Shown: in pieces, positions 1-14,410 of the stretch
How the letters are laid out: the number at the start of each line of letters is the position of its first letter
How positions within the stretch are numbered: the stretch's first letter is position 1
Source of the DNA: Mesostigma viride
Lineage: Eukaryota > Streptophyta > Mesostigmatophyceae > Mesostigmatales > Mesostigmataceae
NCBI GenBank assembly: GCA_009746045.1
Contig: RPFO01000130.1
Span: forward strand, 767,808-831,807
Direction of reading: 5' to 3'
Length of the DNA stretch: 64,000 bases
The notes under the pieces: generated by a model
What the model was told of the DNA's origin: nothing
The model's input: only the letters and a program-made list of their open reading frames with translations
Databases searched by the model: none
Position numbers and translations under genes: made by a program

Positions 1-1808
1 CTCGCGAGCCGCTGCCTCCGCCTCCCGCGTGGCCGCATGGCGGTTCATGGGAGCCAGGAAACGTGCCCGAAGGCCTGTCACGCGTTCCCATGCGGAAGAG
101 ATGCGCTGGTATTATATTATAGTGCGCCGGTTGCCACAAGATCGCGTGCCACAAGAAAGTAAGCCCGACCGCGCACATGTCGCTGGACTGCAAGCACATC
201 CGTGGCGCCTGGCATCGACTGAGGCTGCCCAAAGGGCCCCACATTGCACCTCGCCTTTTCTCGGCTCCCCTCGACTCGCATGTCCTCTCCTCATAGGCTG
301 GACTGGGCTGGGCTGGGCTGGGCTGGGTTGGGCTGGGCTGGTGGTTTGACGAAAGTACAAAGGTCTCGCCCGTGCATTTCACGACCGCGCATGATGGGCG
401 ACCCGAGGAGGCAGCAAAGGAGCCTCCGACAAGGCCCTAAAACAGCCCCAAATGTAGCAGCCGGTGAGCAGCCGTGAGCCTCACTTGAAGGCGCAGTGGC
501 TGTTTCGAAGGCAGCGATCCCTGAAGAGGGCCGCAGCCTGGGGAAGGGCACCAGACATGGCACTCGCACCTCGTTGCTGAGAAGCCGCAGCAGCCGTGGC
601 ACCCACCACCTCCACGTAAGGTGCCGGGAAAGGTGTCGCGTCGCAGCCTGTTGCTGGGTGACTTCCGTCCGCCTCGTCACCCACAACCTCATCACCTAGA
701 GCGCAGCCCGGGGGGTTGCCTTGCCAAGCGGTGAAGGTGGTCGTGGTCAGCCTCCCTGCGCTCACGGCCAGCAGGCCTCTAAGAGAGGGCCGATGAGGTC
801 CCCACTACAGCTGGGGGGGGCCCTAAGTGAGGGCGGACGGGGTCCCGACGACAGCCGGGGGGGGCCGTTCTTGGCCGCCGTGCAGTAGGCGACCACAGGC
901 ACGCATGGCTTGGGCTTCATGGTGCAAGAGGGGCACGCCATGGCGCATCATGCCCAACTGTGCAACACGCCCAAATGCGCATCACGCCCAAAAGAGGCAT
1001 CACGCCCAAACGTTGTATCATGCCATATGGCGCATCACGCCCACTGGCGCATGCGTACGGGGCCGGCCCGACAGCGAGCGAGGGAGCCCCCCTCTCTCAC
1101 CATCCCCGCTGAATTGTGATTGAACCAGTCCACACACAGCCAGTAGGGGACGGAGCCCCAGCAAGGGCGAGGGGAGAGAGGGGCACGTGGTCATACCTAC
1201 ACGCAACCGGCATGCCCCCTGCCTGCCACCAGCGCGCCCCCTGCCCGTCATCCGTCATGCGATCGGTCCGCTACATGGATGGGCACAGCCAGCCAGCAAA
1301 GCTGTGGACAGCCCGAAATTATGACCCCAAAAGGTGGCCCTGAGGTGGGACTCCCTACGATGATGGACGATGATGGATGGAGACAAGGGGAGGAAGGGGC
1401 TGTCTCGAGATAGGATGCCCTGCACAGCCCATAGCACCTGGTCGCTATAACTTCAAGGAGCTATAGCCGTGCATGGGGAAGGCTGGAACGCAGCACCACA
1501 GCCATCTACAAAGGCCGTCTGCATACGCCATCTGAATAGACCATCGAGCAGGCCAGAGGGTGGCCATCTGAACAGGCCACACAGCCCGCGAGCCCCTCGC
1601 AACCAGGCCTGGGGCCAGACACCGTAACCCATGCCGCCCAGCGTATTGTGTATGCCCAGCGCCACCATGACCAAGTGAACAGGCCAACCAGGCCAACCCA
1701 TAAGCAGACGTCGAACAGGCCATTCCATTAACGGCCGCGGATCAGGCCATTCCCCCCAAAGGGCATCTACGAAAAGGCCATGTGACCAAAGGCCGTCCAA
1801 CGGTCCGT
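1..1808. other. No gene recognised
   Basis: Both strands carry only short overlapping ORFs without recognisable domains. There is a short GGCTG run at 302-341. The stretch 1500-1790 is rich in the word 'aggccat' and loosely repetitive. It lies downstream of the minus-strand gene that ends at 1809, so it may hold that gene's 3' untranslated region and terminator. I see no poly(A) signal I would trust. Confidence 0.5.
302..341. repeat. GGCTG pentanucleotide microsatellite
   Basis: About eight tandem GGCTG units with one substitution (ggttg). No coding role is visible. Confidence 0.85.
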
Positions 1809-3379
1809 CTATCCCGCGCGCCCCTCGCACCCCACGCTGAAGAAGCGCGTGTGCCGCGACGAGATGCACGGCGTGAACGCAAACGCCGCCAGCCGCATGA
1901 CCTGGCCGCTGCCGTACGGGCCCGCAAAGTAAAACGTGCAATCATCCTCCGGGTCGACGGACAGCCAGGACGACAGGCCCCAGAGCGACCCCTCGCGAGC
2001 GGGGAGGTCCCCCTCGACCAACGAGTGCTCGCCACGTGGCATCTTCCCGAGCGGGTCGCACGCTAGCCGCCCCGAATAGCGCAGCGCGGGCGACGGCGTC
2101 ACCGCATCCGGTCTGGCATCCGTCACCGCGTACGCCAGCGCAATGTTCCCAAACGTGTCCATCGCGATGCTCGACAGCCAGCGGTGGTGGCCGTCGGGGT
2201 GCGAGCCGACCGTGCCCTCCTGGTGGAGCGTCCAGGGGCCCCTGGCGCCCGTGGTCGCGTTGACGCCCCTGCGCAGCTCGAACCACCGGATGGCTGACCG
2301 GCGACCCCCGTCGGGGTCGGTGACCAGCTCCACCATAGTGCCCAGCAGCACCTGGTAGTCGGGGAACGCGCGCAGGACCAGGCGGGGGTAGAGCCCCCGC
2401 CCCGCGAGCGTGGTGGTCGCGCTGTGGGTGTGGTTGCCGCTGAGAGTGGGCGTGTCGTGCTGGAAGCAGGTCACCCCCGGGTTGGTCGCGTCGCAGGGGC
2501 CGTCGTCGCCCACGTTGACGCGGCGCAGCATGAGCGCCTGGGGGGTGTCGCCCAGTCCGACGTCCGCGCCGTCCTCGGAGCAGCTCTCGGAGATCTCCAC
2601 ACACGTGCCTGAGGGGGCGCCATGCGCGGCCCCTACCCTCGGGTCATCCCCCTGGCCCAGGATGTGCGCGGCGCAGGGGTTGTCTATGCTGCGCGTGACG
2701 CCTGCCTCGAGGAACGGGTAGACCACGTGCACAAATACGCCGCAGCGGTGCAGCTTGTCCAGCTGGAGCTCGGGCGCGGGCCCCTCCAGACTCGCGGGGA
2801 GCAGGTTGTGCTTGAACACGATGTTACTGAACACTGTCGGGAGGAGGACCACCGACAGCCGCAACCGATCGCTGACGTACGTGCCCATGACCGCTAACCC
2901 CAGGAACCCGCGCGTTGTGTTGAAGGAGGAGATGAGGCTCGCCCCTTGCCCGGCTGCTAGGTGCCACTCGTCCGCCTTGAGGATGGAAGCCCAGATGTCC
3001 GCGGGGTCGATGTTGTTCACTTCGGTCCAGGGACCCAGGGGCGAGCCCAGGTTAACCACCACGCACAGCGTGGGGCCAGCCCCGATCGAGTTGATGTGGC
3101 CCAGCACCCAGATGCGCACCGAGGCTAAATATAGAACGGCGGCTTTCCCGCTGTGGCCGTCGTGCGCGCATTCGGAGGTGGGCGGGTGCAGGTAGGCCAA
3201 AGGCGTGGGCTTTTGAAGTGGCTCCCCGGTCCACTTGTCGATGATGGCGAGCTTGGGTGAGGTCCCGTCGCGGAAGACCTGCAGCACGTAGTCGGGCCCC
3301 ACAGCAATGGATACGTCGGTGGCGCTCACGCCGGCCGAGGTAGGCCCGTTCACGTTGATGAGGGGGGTGGAGAAGTTGG
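1809..3379 (-). CDS. Last exon: second extracellular propeller-like domain
   Basis: This exon encodes about 523 residues ending at a TAG. It resembles a family of secreted bacterial and eukaryotic proteins of unknown function that I know by hallmark strings. The domain opens with SIAVGPDYVLQV. Later come IRWFELR, GPWTLHQEGT, HRWLSSIAMDTFGNIALAYAV, LRYSGRLACDPLGKMP and SVDPEDDCTFYFAGPYG. The repeated aromatic and SxAMDxxGNIAL blocks suggest a beta-propeller-like fold. Several Cys (TFYF preceded by DDC, CFQHD, CAAH) fit an oxidising, secreted location. The acceptor is CCCGCAG before position 3379, in phase 1. The same domain fills the exon at 5243-7318, so I read the two as duplicated exons of one gene. 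The biochemical function is unknown. The coding call is strong; the joining is inference. Confidence 0.75.
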
Positions 3380-3657
3380 CTGCGGGTTGTGGAGGTTGAG
3401 GGTGTGTGCAGCGTGGTCGTTGAGGGTGTGTGCAGTGTGGGAAGAGGGGTGGGGGTGGTGGGGGGTGAGGGGTTGGGAGCGCAGATCATGAAAATTTGCG
3501 TGTGTGTGTGTGTGTTAGTGTCTGTTAGTGTGTGGTAGTATGTGTTAGCAATAGTATTTCTGTCGGCTTCAGCAACTGGGTGAACAAAAGAAAACCTACC
3601 ATTGCACACTGCGCAAACAACACACATGCGTCCCTGTCCTTGCACTGCAAGAGCTAC

Positions 3658-4996
3658 CCGTTACCGTCCCCTTACCGTCCCCTTACCGTCCCCTTACCGT
3701 CCCCTCACCGTCCCCTCACCGTCCCCTTACCGTCCCCTTACCGTCCCCTTACCGTCCCCTTACCGTCCCCTTACCGTCCCCTTACCGTCCCCTTACCGTC
3801 CCCTTACCGTCCCCTTACCGTCCCCTCACCGTCCCCTTACCGTCCCCTTACCGTCCCCTCACCGTCCCCTCACCGTCCCCTTACCGTCCCCTTACCGTCC
3901 CCTCACCGTCCCCTTACCGTCCCCTCACCGTCCCCTCACCGTCCCCTCACCGTCCCCTTACCGTCCCCTCACCGTCCCCTTACCGTCCCCTTACCGTCCC
4001 CTTACCGTCCCCTTACCGTCCCCTTACCGTCCCCTTACCGTCCCCTCACCGTCCCCTTACCGTCCCCTTACCGTCCCCTTACCGTCCCCTTACCGTCCCC
4101 TTACCGTCCCCTTACCGTCCCCTTACCGTCCCCTCACCGTCCCCTCACCGTCCCCTCACCGTCCCCTTACCGTCCCCTTACCGTCCCCTTACCGTCCCCT
4201 CACCGTCCCCTTACCGTCCCCTTACCGTCCCCTTACCGTCCCCTTACCGTCCCCTTACCGTCCCCTTACCGTCCCCTCACCGTCCCCTTACCGTCCCCTT
4301 ACCGTCCCCTTACCGTCCCCTTACCGTCCCCTCACCGTCCCCTTACCGTCCCCTCACCGTCCCCTCACCGTCCCCTTACCGTCCCCTTACCGTCCCCTCA
4401 CCGTCCCCTTACCGTCCCCTTACCGTCCCCTCACCGTCCCCTCACCGTCCCCTTACCGTCCCCTTACCGTCCCCTCACCGTCCCCTTACCGTCCCCTCAC
4501 CGTCCCCTCACCGTCCCCTCACCGTCCCCTTACCGTCCCCTTACCGTCCCCTTACCGTCCCCTCACCGTCCCCTCACCGTCCCCTTACCGTCCCCTTACC
4601 GTCCCCTTACCGTCCCCTTACCGTCCCCTTACCGTCCCCTTACCGTCCCCTTACCGTCCCCTCACCGTCCCCTCACCGTCCCCTCACCGTCCCCTCACCG
4701 TCCCCTCACCGTCCCCTTACCGTCCCCTCACCGTCCCCTCACCGTCCCCTCACCGTCCCCTTACCGTCCCCTCACCGTCCCCTTACCGTCCCCTTACCGT
4801 CCCCTTACCGTCCCCTTACCGTCCCCTTACCGTCCCTCACCGTCCCCTTACCGTCCCCTCACCGTCCCCTTACCGTCCCCTCACCGTCCCCTTACCGTCC
4901 CCTTACCGTCCCCTTACCGTCCCCTTACCGTCCCCTTACCGTCCCCTTACCGTCCCCTTACCGTCCCCTTACCGTCCCCTTACCGTCCCCTTACCG
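3658..4996. repeat. 11-bp minisatellite (about 122 copies)
   Basis: Tandem 11-bp units, CCTTACCGTCC or CCTCACCGTCC, differ only at one T/C position. A single 10-bp unit occurs near 4828-4838. Eleven is not a multiple of three and the unit has no stop, so all three plus-strand frames read the same 11-residue Pro-rich cycle. The long ORFs here are therefore repeat artefacts, not genes. The array sits inside the proposed intron between the exons at 5243-7318 and 1809-3379. Confidence 0.95.
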
Positions 4997-5058
4997 TTGC
5001 ACGTTCGGGACCACACACAAGTACCCTTCCTTTCACCTTGGTGCATGTTAGGACCTGA

Positions 5059-5093
5059 ATCTTGAAGATAATCTTCAAGATAATCTTGAAGAT
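5059..5093. repeat. Alternating palindromic triplet
   Basis: Three 11-bp blocks at 5059-5069, 5071-5081 and 5083-5093 read ATCTTGAAGAT, ATCTTCAAGAT, ATCTTGAAGAT, each separated by one A. The middle block is the reverse complement of the outer two, so it can pair with either neighbour. It lies in the proposed intron, about 150 bases from the donor at 5243. Confidence 0.9.
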
Positions 5094-5242
5094 AGCCTTC
5101 CACCACTGCTTTGCGGGAATGTGAATGAAACATTAATCCTTCTCACGTCTGCACTGCGAGGCCCCGCAAAACAAACCGAAAGCCCACTTTTGGCGAGCGA
5201 GACCCGAGACCGAATTCAAAGAAAATTCCGAACCCTCCTCAC

Positions 5243-7318
<2,076 letters not shown>

Positions 7319-7429
7319 CTGTGTGGGGGGGGTTGTGGTTGTGGGGGGTTGTTTTTGTGAGTGTGTGGGGCCAGGGGGGGGGGGGGGGGGGGGAGGGGGG
7401 ATGGGTTAGTAGGCATTTTAACATGAACC

Positions 7430-8766
7430 AGAGTTAGACTTGGAGTTATGGCCATCAAGCGCGATAGACTAAAATGTTGCTGATGGTGACAAGTAACTCA
7501 CCGCCAAGAGAAGTGGGGGAAACAGCCCGAGTTGAGGACGGGCAGGCCTCCGCTACTTAAATAGGCGCGCACTACTATATTTATTAGGCATACACTACTG
7601 CTTGGATGTACATGCACGCACTTGGTTGGAATGGTGCTTGGCTGAAGATGTAGCTGGTTGGTTGGTAAATATTACAGTGTCCTCGTCGGTAATTTTACCA
7701 ATTATGTATGTCTGCCCAAGGTTTTGCACCTAGCCACGGTAAAACAAACAAAGAAAAGAATTTAGCATTTTAATCCAGGGTCATCCAGATTGGCTGCATG
7801 TTGAACCAAGAAACAAACAATGAAATAATAACTAATTGATTGTTAGGATGGTCGCCCAGGTGCTTTGACATGCTGGAGCAACTGAACAAACCAATCCTAC
7901 GTACAAGAACGAAAATAAACCAAACCCCAGATTGGCTCCGGCTGCTATTCAACCAACCCGGCCAAAACCGACCCCTTAACAACTAACTAGTTCCGATGTG
8001 GACACTGTACGCTTGAAAGGAACATCAGCGGTTGATGAAGATAACTATTGGTAGAGGGCATGTTACACATGGCTACGACAAAGAGTCATAGGACATAACT
8101 TCACAGCATGAGTTATACTGTAGTATATTATAACTGATGATACCATCTGTTGCTTGCGCATGACACCCATCAGTCCAAGTGAACCAGATGCCTCCCCAGA
8201 TTCCTCCCTCGGAAGAGCTGTAATTGACAGGCCAACAAACGGTACACCGCCAGCTTGAGGTTTAAGAAGAGGGTCCGACCGATCCAGGGCTGCGATCTTA
8301 AACCTGAAATCAAATCCAGGGCTGACAATCTTAAACATCAGCTCTGCACATACTCCCCCTCTCCTACCACTGACCACTACTTGGCAGCCTTTGCCTACTA
8401 GTGGTGCCTACTTTAAGATCTTTTATCCCAAAACCAGCCCAGCGATCTTGAACCGGAAATTCCGAAATCCAGGGTCTCAAGATCTTAAACCTGGGCTTCA
8501 TAAACCTCAAGCTGGCGGTGTAACATGCGCATAGAGTGGACGCGCGCTAGCAGAGAAAAACTTACGGGAAACCCCCACGCAAGCTTCCACCCCCAGTCGT
8601 GCGTGAGGCAGGCCCGTTACCACTACTATGCATGTATGGTGGCAAATACTTAAATTAAATTAGAGTATGGTATAACACACGACCGCCAAGCCTGAAAGTA
8701 CAGGCCACGAGCTACACTGTGCATGGCTACTACGGCGCGTGCAGCCAAAGTTTCGCCTGGCCGCAC
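7430..8766. other. No gene recognised (proposed intron 1)
   Basis: This is AT-richer sequence with no convincing ORF. A long G run (7374-7400) on the plus strand supplies the C-rich tract ahead of the acceptor at 7319-7320. In my model the whole span 7319-14410 is one large intron. If the model is wrong, this stretch would be intergenic and could hold the promoter of the gene at 5243-7318. Confidence 0.4.
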
Positions 8767-9438
8767 CATAGTGGACGGTGCAGCGCTGGCCATAGTGGAC
8801 GGTGCAGCGCTGGCCATAGTGGACGGTGCAGCGCTGGCCATAGTGGACGGTGCAGCGCTGGCCATAGTGGATGGTGCAGCGCTGGCCATAGTGGACGGTG
8901 CAGCGCTGGCCATAGTGGACGGTGCAGCGCTGGCCATAGTGGACGGTGCAGCGCTGGCCATAGTGGACGGTGCAGCGCTGGCCATAGTGGACGGTGCAGC
9001 GCTGGCCATAGTGGACGGTGCAGCGCTGGCCATAGTGGACGGTGCAGCGCTGGCCATAGTGGACGGTGCAGCGCTGGCCATAGTGGACGGTGCAGCGCTG
9101 GCCATAGTGGACGGTGCAGCGCTGGCCATAGTGGACGGTGCAGCGCTGGCCATAGTGGACGGTGCAGCGCTGGCCATAGTGGACGGTGCAGCGCTGGCCA
9201 TAGTGGACGGTGCAGCGCTGGCCATAGTGGACGGTGCAGCGCTGGCCATAGTGGACGGTGCAGCGCTGGCCATAGTGGACGGTGCAGCGCTGGCCATAGT
9301 GGACGGTGCAGCGCTGGCCATAGTGGACGGTGCAGCGCTGGCCATAGTGGACGGTGCAGCGCTGGCCATAGTGGACGGTGCAGCGCTGGCCATAGTGGAC
9401 GGTGCAGCGCTGGCCATAGTGGACGGTGCAGCGCTGGC
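8767..9438. repeat. 24-bp minisatellite (28 copies)
   Basis: Exactly 28 tandem 24-bp units containing CATAGTGGACGGTGCAGCGC. They are almost perfectly identical, with one C-to-T change near 8871. Twenty-four is divisible by three, so several frames stay open and give 8-residue periodic peptides. I treat these as artefacts because no frame has non-repeat coding sequence at either end. Confidence 0.95.
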
Positions 9439-9705
9439 CGCGCCGTAGCGGACAAGGTGGTACTAGGATTCTACCGCAGAACCTCTGGCATAATACCTTG
9501 AAAACTGGCCAAACACATTGGCGTGATAACTAGCACACCACCCACCACTCCACCCATCAAATGCATCGCCTGATGGCTTGACTTTCAAAGGCCTTATGCG
9601 AATGCTTGCGCAGCGCTGCTGCGCCCAACTGCCTTGCAAAAGCTTACAGCCAGAGCACCCGCCATACTTGGCTTGCCCCCCTTGCCATGCCACACTCTAC
9701 AGGTG

Positions 9706-10160
9706 CACATCCCTAATCACAGCAGGCACACATCCCTATTCACAACAGGCGCACATCCCTATTCACAGCAGGCGCACATCCCTATTCACAACAGGCGCGC
9801 ATCCCTATTCACAACAGGCGCACATCCCTATTCACAGCAGGCGCACATCCCTATTCACAACAGGCGCACATCCCTATTCACAACAGGCGCACATCCCTAT
9901 TCACAACAGGCGCACATCCCTATTCACAGCATACGCACGTCCCTATTCACAGCATACACACACCCCTATTCACAACAGGCGCACATCCCTATTCACAACA
10001 GGCGCACATCCCTATTCACAACAGGCGCACATCCCTATTCACAGCATACGCACGTCCCTATTCACAGCATACACACACCCCTATTCACAACAGGCGCACA
10101 TCCCTATTCACAACTGGTGCACATCCCTATTCACAACAGGCGCACATCCCTATTCACGGC
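9706..10160. repeat. 23-bp minisatellite
   Basis: About 20 units of 23 bp built on ACATCCCTATTCACAACAGG. Variant sub-blocks (agcatacgcacgtccc, agcatacacacacccc) recur in the same order at about 9928-9966 and 10041-10080, which suggests a higher-order duplication of several units. Confidence 0.9.
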
Positions 10161-10470
10161 ACGCACACGGGCCGTACACCTACCTAAGTGTCCCTGCTCC
10201 ACCTGACACGGCGGCGGCACCGGCAGCGACGCGGGAGCTGATCCATGGGGATGTGTGTGGGGGCATAGGTGTGGGTGGCAAGGCAGGGTCCACCATATTT
10301 TTTGTGTGGGTGGGTGGGGGGCAGCGCAACGGGGGCGTAAGGATGGGTGCAGGGGTGCGTGGGGGGTTGGGATGGGGGGCATAGGGGGCCATGCACACAG
10401 GCAGTTGTATGCGTGCGGGCGTTTGTGAATAGAGAGAGACATATTCTTGTGGGGGTTAAGGGTGCAATAT

Positions 10471-10601
10471 AAGGGGAGGGAAAGGGGGAGAGGGAGGGAG
10501 GGGAGGGGGGGGAGGGAGGGAGGGAAGCGAGGGAGAGGGCGAAGGAAGGGGCGGGGGGGGGAGGGGGGAAGGGAGAGAGTGCGCGAGCAAGAGAGACAGA
10601 C

Positions 10602-10692
<91 letters not shown>
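10471..10692. repeat. Purine tract ending in (GA)n
   Basis: The plus strand is almost pure G/A from 10471 and becomes a perfect GA dinucleotide array at about 10606-10692. Such mirror-like purine tracts can form triplex DNA. No gene is supported. Confidence 0.9.
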
Positions 10693-10696
<4 letters not shown>

Positions 10697-10814
10697 AAGA
10701 GTTGGGTGGTTGTTCCATTGGTTGGTTGTATTATGGGTGGGCAGGTGGACTCAGAAAATAGCGATGTTGTAATGTGCCAGCAGCTATACATTTGACTTCA
10801 CACGAGGTGTGGCT

Positions 10815-10965
10815 ACTTATAAACAGTGGCTTCATCATAAAGAGTGGCTTCATCATAAGTAGCGGTTTCATCATCAACAGGGGCTTTATCATAAACAGTG
10901 GCTTCATCATTAATAGCGGCTTCACCATAAATAGCAGCTTCATCATAAACAGTGGCTTTAACACG
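10815..10965. repeat. 18-bp degenerate minisatellite
   Basis: About eight units of 18 bp built on AGTGGCTTCATCATAAAC, with several substitutions. It is too diverged to be recent. Confidence 0.8.
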
Positions 10966-11127
10966 GCGAGCGGGGGACCATGCATTTGCCTCACAACTGC
11001 TCATAAGTACCACATGGCCAAGGGATTTTTTTAAAAATAATATTTTTAAACTTGTTTTCTAACTAGAAGTATGCAGGTGCATACCATTTCTATCAAATTC
11101 TATCAATTCTATCCATCCTATCCACCA

Positions 11128-11331
11128 TATACATCATATCAATCCTATCAATCCTATCAATCCTATCAATCCTGTCAATCCTATCAATCCTATCAATCCT
11201 ATCAATCCTATCAATCCTATCAATCCTATCAATCCTATCAATCCTATCAATCCTATCAATCCTATCAATCCTATCAATCCTATCAATCCTATCAATCCTA
11301 TCAATCCTATCAATCCTATCAATCCTATCAA
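11128..11331. repeat. 9-bp minisatellite (TCAATCCTA)n
   Basis: About 22 tandem 9-bp units with one T-to-G change near 11174. The YQSYQS reading is periodic only. Confidence 0.95.
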
Positions 11332-11339
11332 TCAGTGTT

Positions 11340-13140
11340 TCGATTAGTAGCGGATTTCCGCCGAATGTGGCGGTGTCGTGCTACTTTTGGAAAAATGTGG
11401 CGGTACCGCCCTTGTTTTGAGCCCGTCCAATATGCCACATTGGGCGGTGCTGGTTTACACTGCAAAAGCTCATTCGCCCCGGGTTGGCAGTGCTGAAAGC
11501 GCACAGTAGTTGGCAGTACGCCACGGTTGGCCGTGTCGTACTAGGCGCCAGCCCACAGGCTTTCCGCCACAACGGAGGGTGTCGGGGTGGGTCATGGGTG
11601 CACTGTGCAGTATGCTCACTCACGTGGCTAGGCAGGCTCTCAACACTTGCCTGGCGCCGTGGCAACTTGTGCTTTCTGCCTGCTGCCAGCCAACTACGCC
11701 GACCACCAGTGACCACTGCCCAAGCCGTGGCACGAAGCTGCCATCGCTTATCATTATTGTCACAAGCTTTCGGGTATACGCAAGGTCATTGCAATGGCAG
11801 GCAAAGTTCCGTCTAGGCCATGGGGACTGCGTTTAGGCGAAACTTGACAAATCTTGCGCCAGAAAGGCAGAAAATATGCTTGAATGTTGGAGGAAACTAG
11901 TTCCATGGTGATCCTATTTTTATGGCGGGATGATCGCAGTTTGAAGTCTCGCTGGCGATTTCTCTACCATCGCAAAGGGGGTCTGACGTGAGTTTTTCAT
12001 CGCGAGGAATGAAGGATTGATGCATACGGCAGGAGTTGTCGCGTTTTTAAATGTCTAATGGTCGTAATGAAAAAGTCCGTATGCTGATAGTTTTCCATTC
12101 TGTAAAAAATCCGACGCTATCTTCTCGTTTTCCGTCATGTACGGTAAGGGTTTATTGTTCAGGCCTGCACGATGCATTTCCGACCTAACATGGAAGGTGC
12201 ATGGGCCTTTCTTGCCCGCCTGGGCAAAATCAATGCCTATTTCGGTACGGAGTGTTACCGCATTTTCATCCCCTGATTTTTACGTACCTTTTAAGTTCAT
12301 CGAGGTAATTTTTCTAGGTTCTTTCCGCGGGGTTCCCACAGCTGTCAAGCTCACCGTTTCTTGCAGTTGCCTTGTCAGATTTCTTGCTGCTTTTATCGTC
12401 CTGGTCTATGCTGCGCCGGGTATGCCTTGTGTTACAACCTAGAAGTTATCAACACAATATGGTGCTTTCATTGCGTTGGCTTCTTGTAATTTTTTGTATG
12501 GTAGACAACTTACTGCGTGTTCAGTAACCCGGCCTGCCTGCGTGTTGCATTGGCCGTGGCGAGAAGCTGCCGAGTTATCAGCCGCTTCTTGGCATCGCGA
12601 CGTGCCGGGCACAAATTGATGGTACTTCGTGCATGATGGACATTTCTTGTACGTTTGGCATTGCATGTAGATAGATGTTATGTTGAGCCTTTGGAGCTCA
12701 ACAGACATGAATCATCACACATGTTGGCTGACCTGCACTACATCAAGGAGACAACCATGGTATATTTATTATCCAATGATGGACCAGAGAGGTGAAAGGC
12801 TGGGGATGTCACGGGAATTCATACTAGTCTATAATGTGGTCACAATGTGTTTGCCCAGTGTCCTGGGGAACTGAAAATATGCTGAAAATAGGGTCTCTTT
12901 CTATTTTCAGTTTAGCGTAGAACGGGCACATGGTCAGCGGTAGTGGCGGGGTGCTGTTACTGCCGTACTACCCCCTTGTCTTTTTGTAGGTATCATACTT
13001 ATGGTCCCCAATCATCACTGGATTTTTTATAATGTCATATCTATGGTCCCCAATCATCACTGGATTTCTATCACATGCATAGGCATGGTTTCAAGAAAAG
13101 TGCACCATTTAGGTATGTCCGGTCCGTCCAAGTGTGCCGC
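11340..13140. other. No gene recognised
   Basis: Inside proposed intron 1. Visible structure: a hairpin at about 12882-12911 (CTGAAAATAG ... CTATTTTCAG), two copies of a block of about 35 bp around 12994-13066 (both carrying ATGGTCCCCAATCATCACTG), and a 13-bp match at 12744-12756 to the end of the 's' insertion family. No ORF here looks like a protein. Confidence 0.45.
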
Positions 13141-13152
13141 CTACTAGTAGTT

Positions 13153-13640
<488 letters not shown>

Positions 13641-13923
13641 TGTTGTGTCCCACGCCGCCTACTAGTAGTTATGGGTATCAAACTAGAGACCGACAAGTGA
13701 CAACCGGCGCCACGCCGTCCCTCTGGCGGGCGCTGAGCCGCTGACACACACTACGCTAGATACGGGTGCCCGCCACTGACCCCGCCATGCGTGGCCGTGC
13801 CCAAACCAGCCTTATTGTTCAAAACGCCACATAATTGGCCGAGAGACACAAGTTTACAAAGTTCAAAACGCCACACATGGCTGACCGCAAAAACCTTAAT
13901 CGAAACGCTGCTATAAATCCCAT

Positions 13924-14151
13924 CCATGCTCTCCATGCTCTCCATGCTCTCCATGCTCCCCATGCTCTCCATGCTCTCCATGCTCTCCTTGCTCTCCATG
14001 CTCTCCATGCTCTCCATGCCCTCCTTGCTCTCCTTGCTCTCCATGCTCTCCATGCTCTCCATGCTCTCCATGCTCTCCATGCTCTCCATGCTCTCCATGC
14101 TCTCCATGCTCTCCATGCTCTCCATGCTCTCCATGCTCTCCATGCTCTCAA
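13924..14151. repeat. 9-bp minisatellite (TCCATGCTC)n
   Basis: About 25 tandem 9-bp units with sparse variants (CTTGCTC, CCATGCCC). They grade into diverged ATCAATGCT and CTACCAATC units up to about 14215, as if the older edge is decaying. Confidence 0.9.
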
Positions 14152-14410
14152 CGCGATCAATGCTATCAATGCTACCAATCCTACCAATCCTACCGATCCT
14201 ACCAATCCTATCAAAACTACCATTCAATTATCGATCCTATCCATCCCATTGAAGTCATAGCGCTTACTAATCAGTTGAGGCCTGCAGAATACGGCAACCG
14301 CATTTTATGCGGCAACAGTATCTATGTTGACAGATGAATCAGGCAACTGTGTACGTTGAATAATAGGCTGGGCCAATGCATACGTTGGAAGAACCATGCC
14401 CTTTGCGTAC

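Noticed and set aside
3532-5065. Plus-strand ORFs of about 500 codons rich in PLPSPYRPLTV
   Set aside because: Pure read-through of an 11-bp tandem repeat that has no stop in any plus frame. The flanking non-repeat parts carry no domain.
8650-9501. Four long ORFs on both strands with 8-residue periods
   Set aside because: The unit is 24 bp and stop-free in several frames, so the ORFs follow automatically from the repeat.
10132-10718. Ser/Leu-rich minus ORF over the GA tract
   Set aside because: Periodic SLSLSL from (GA)n, with no independent coding evidence.
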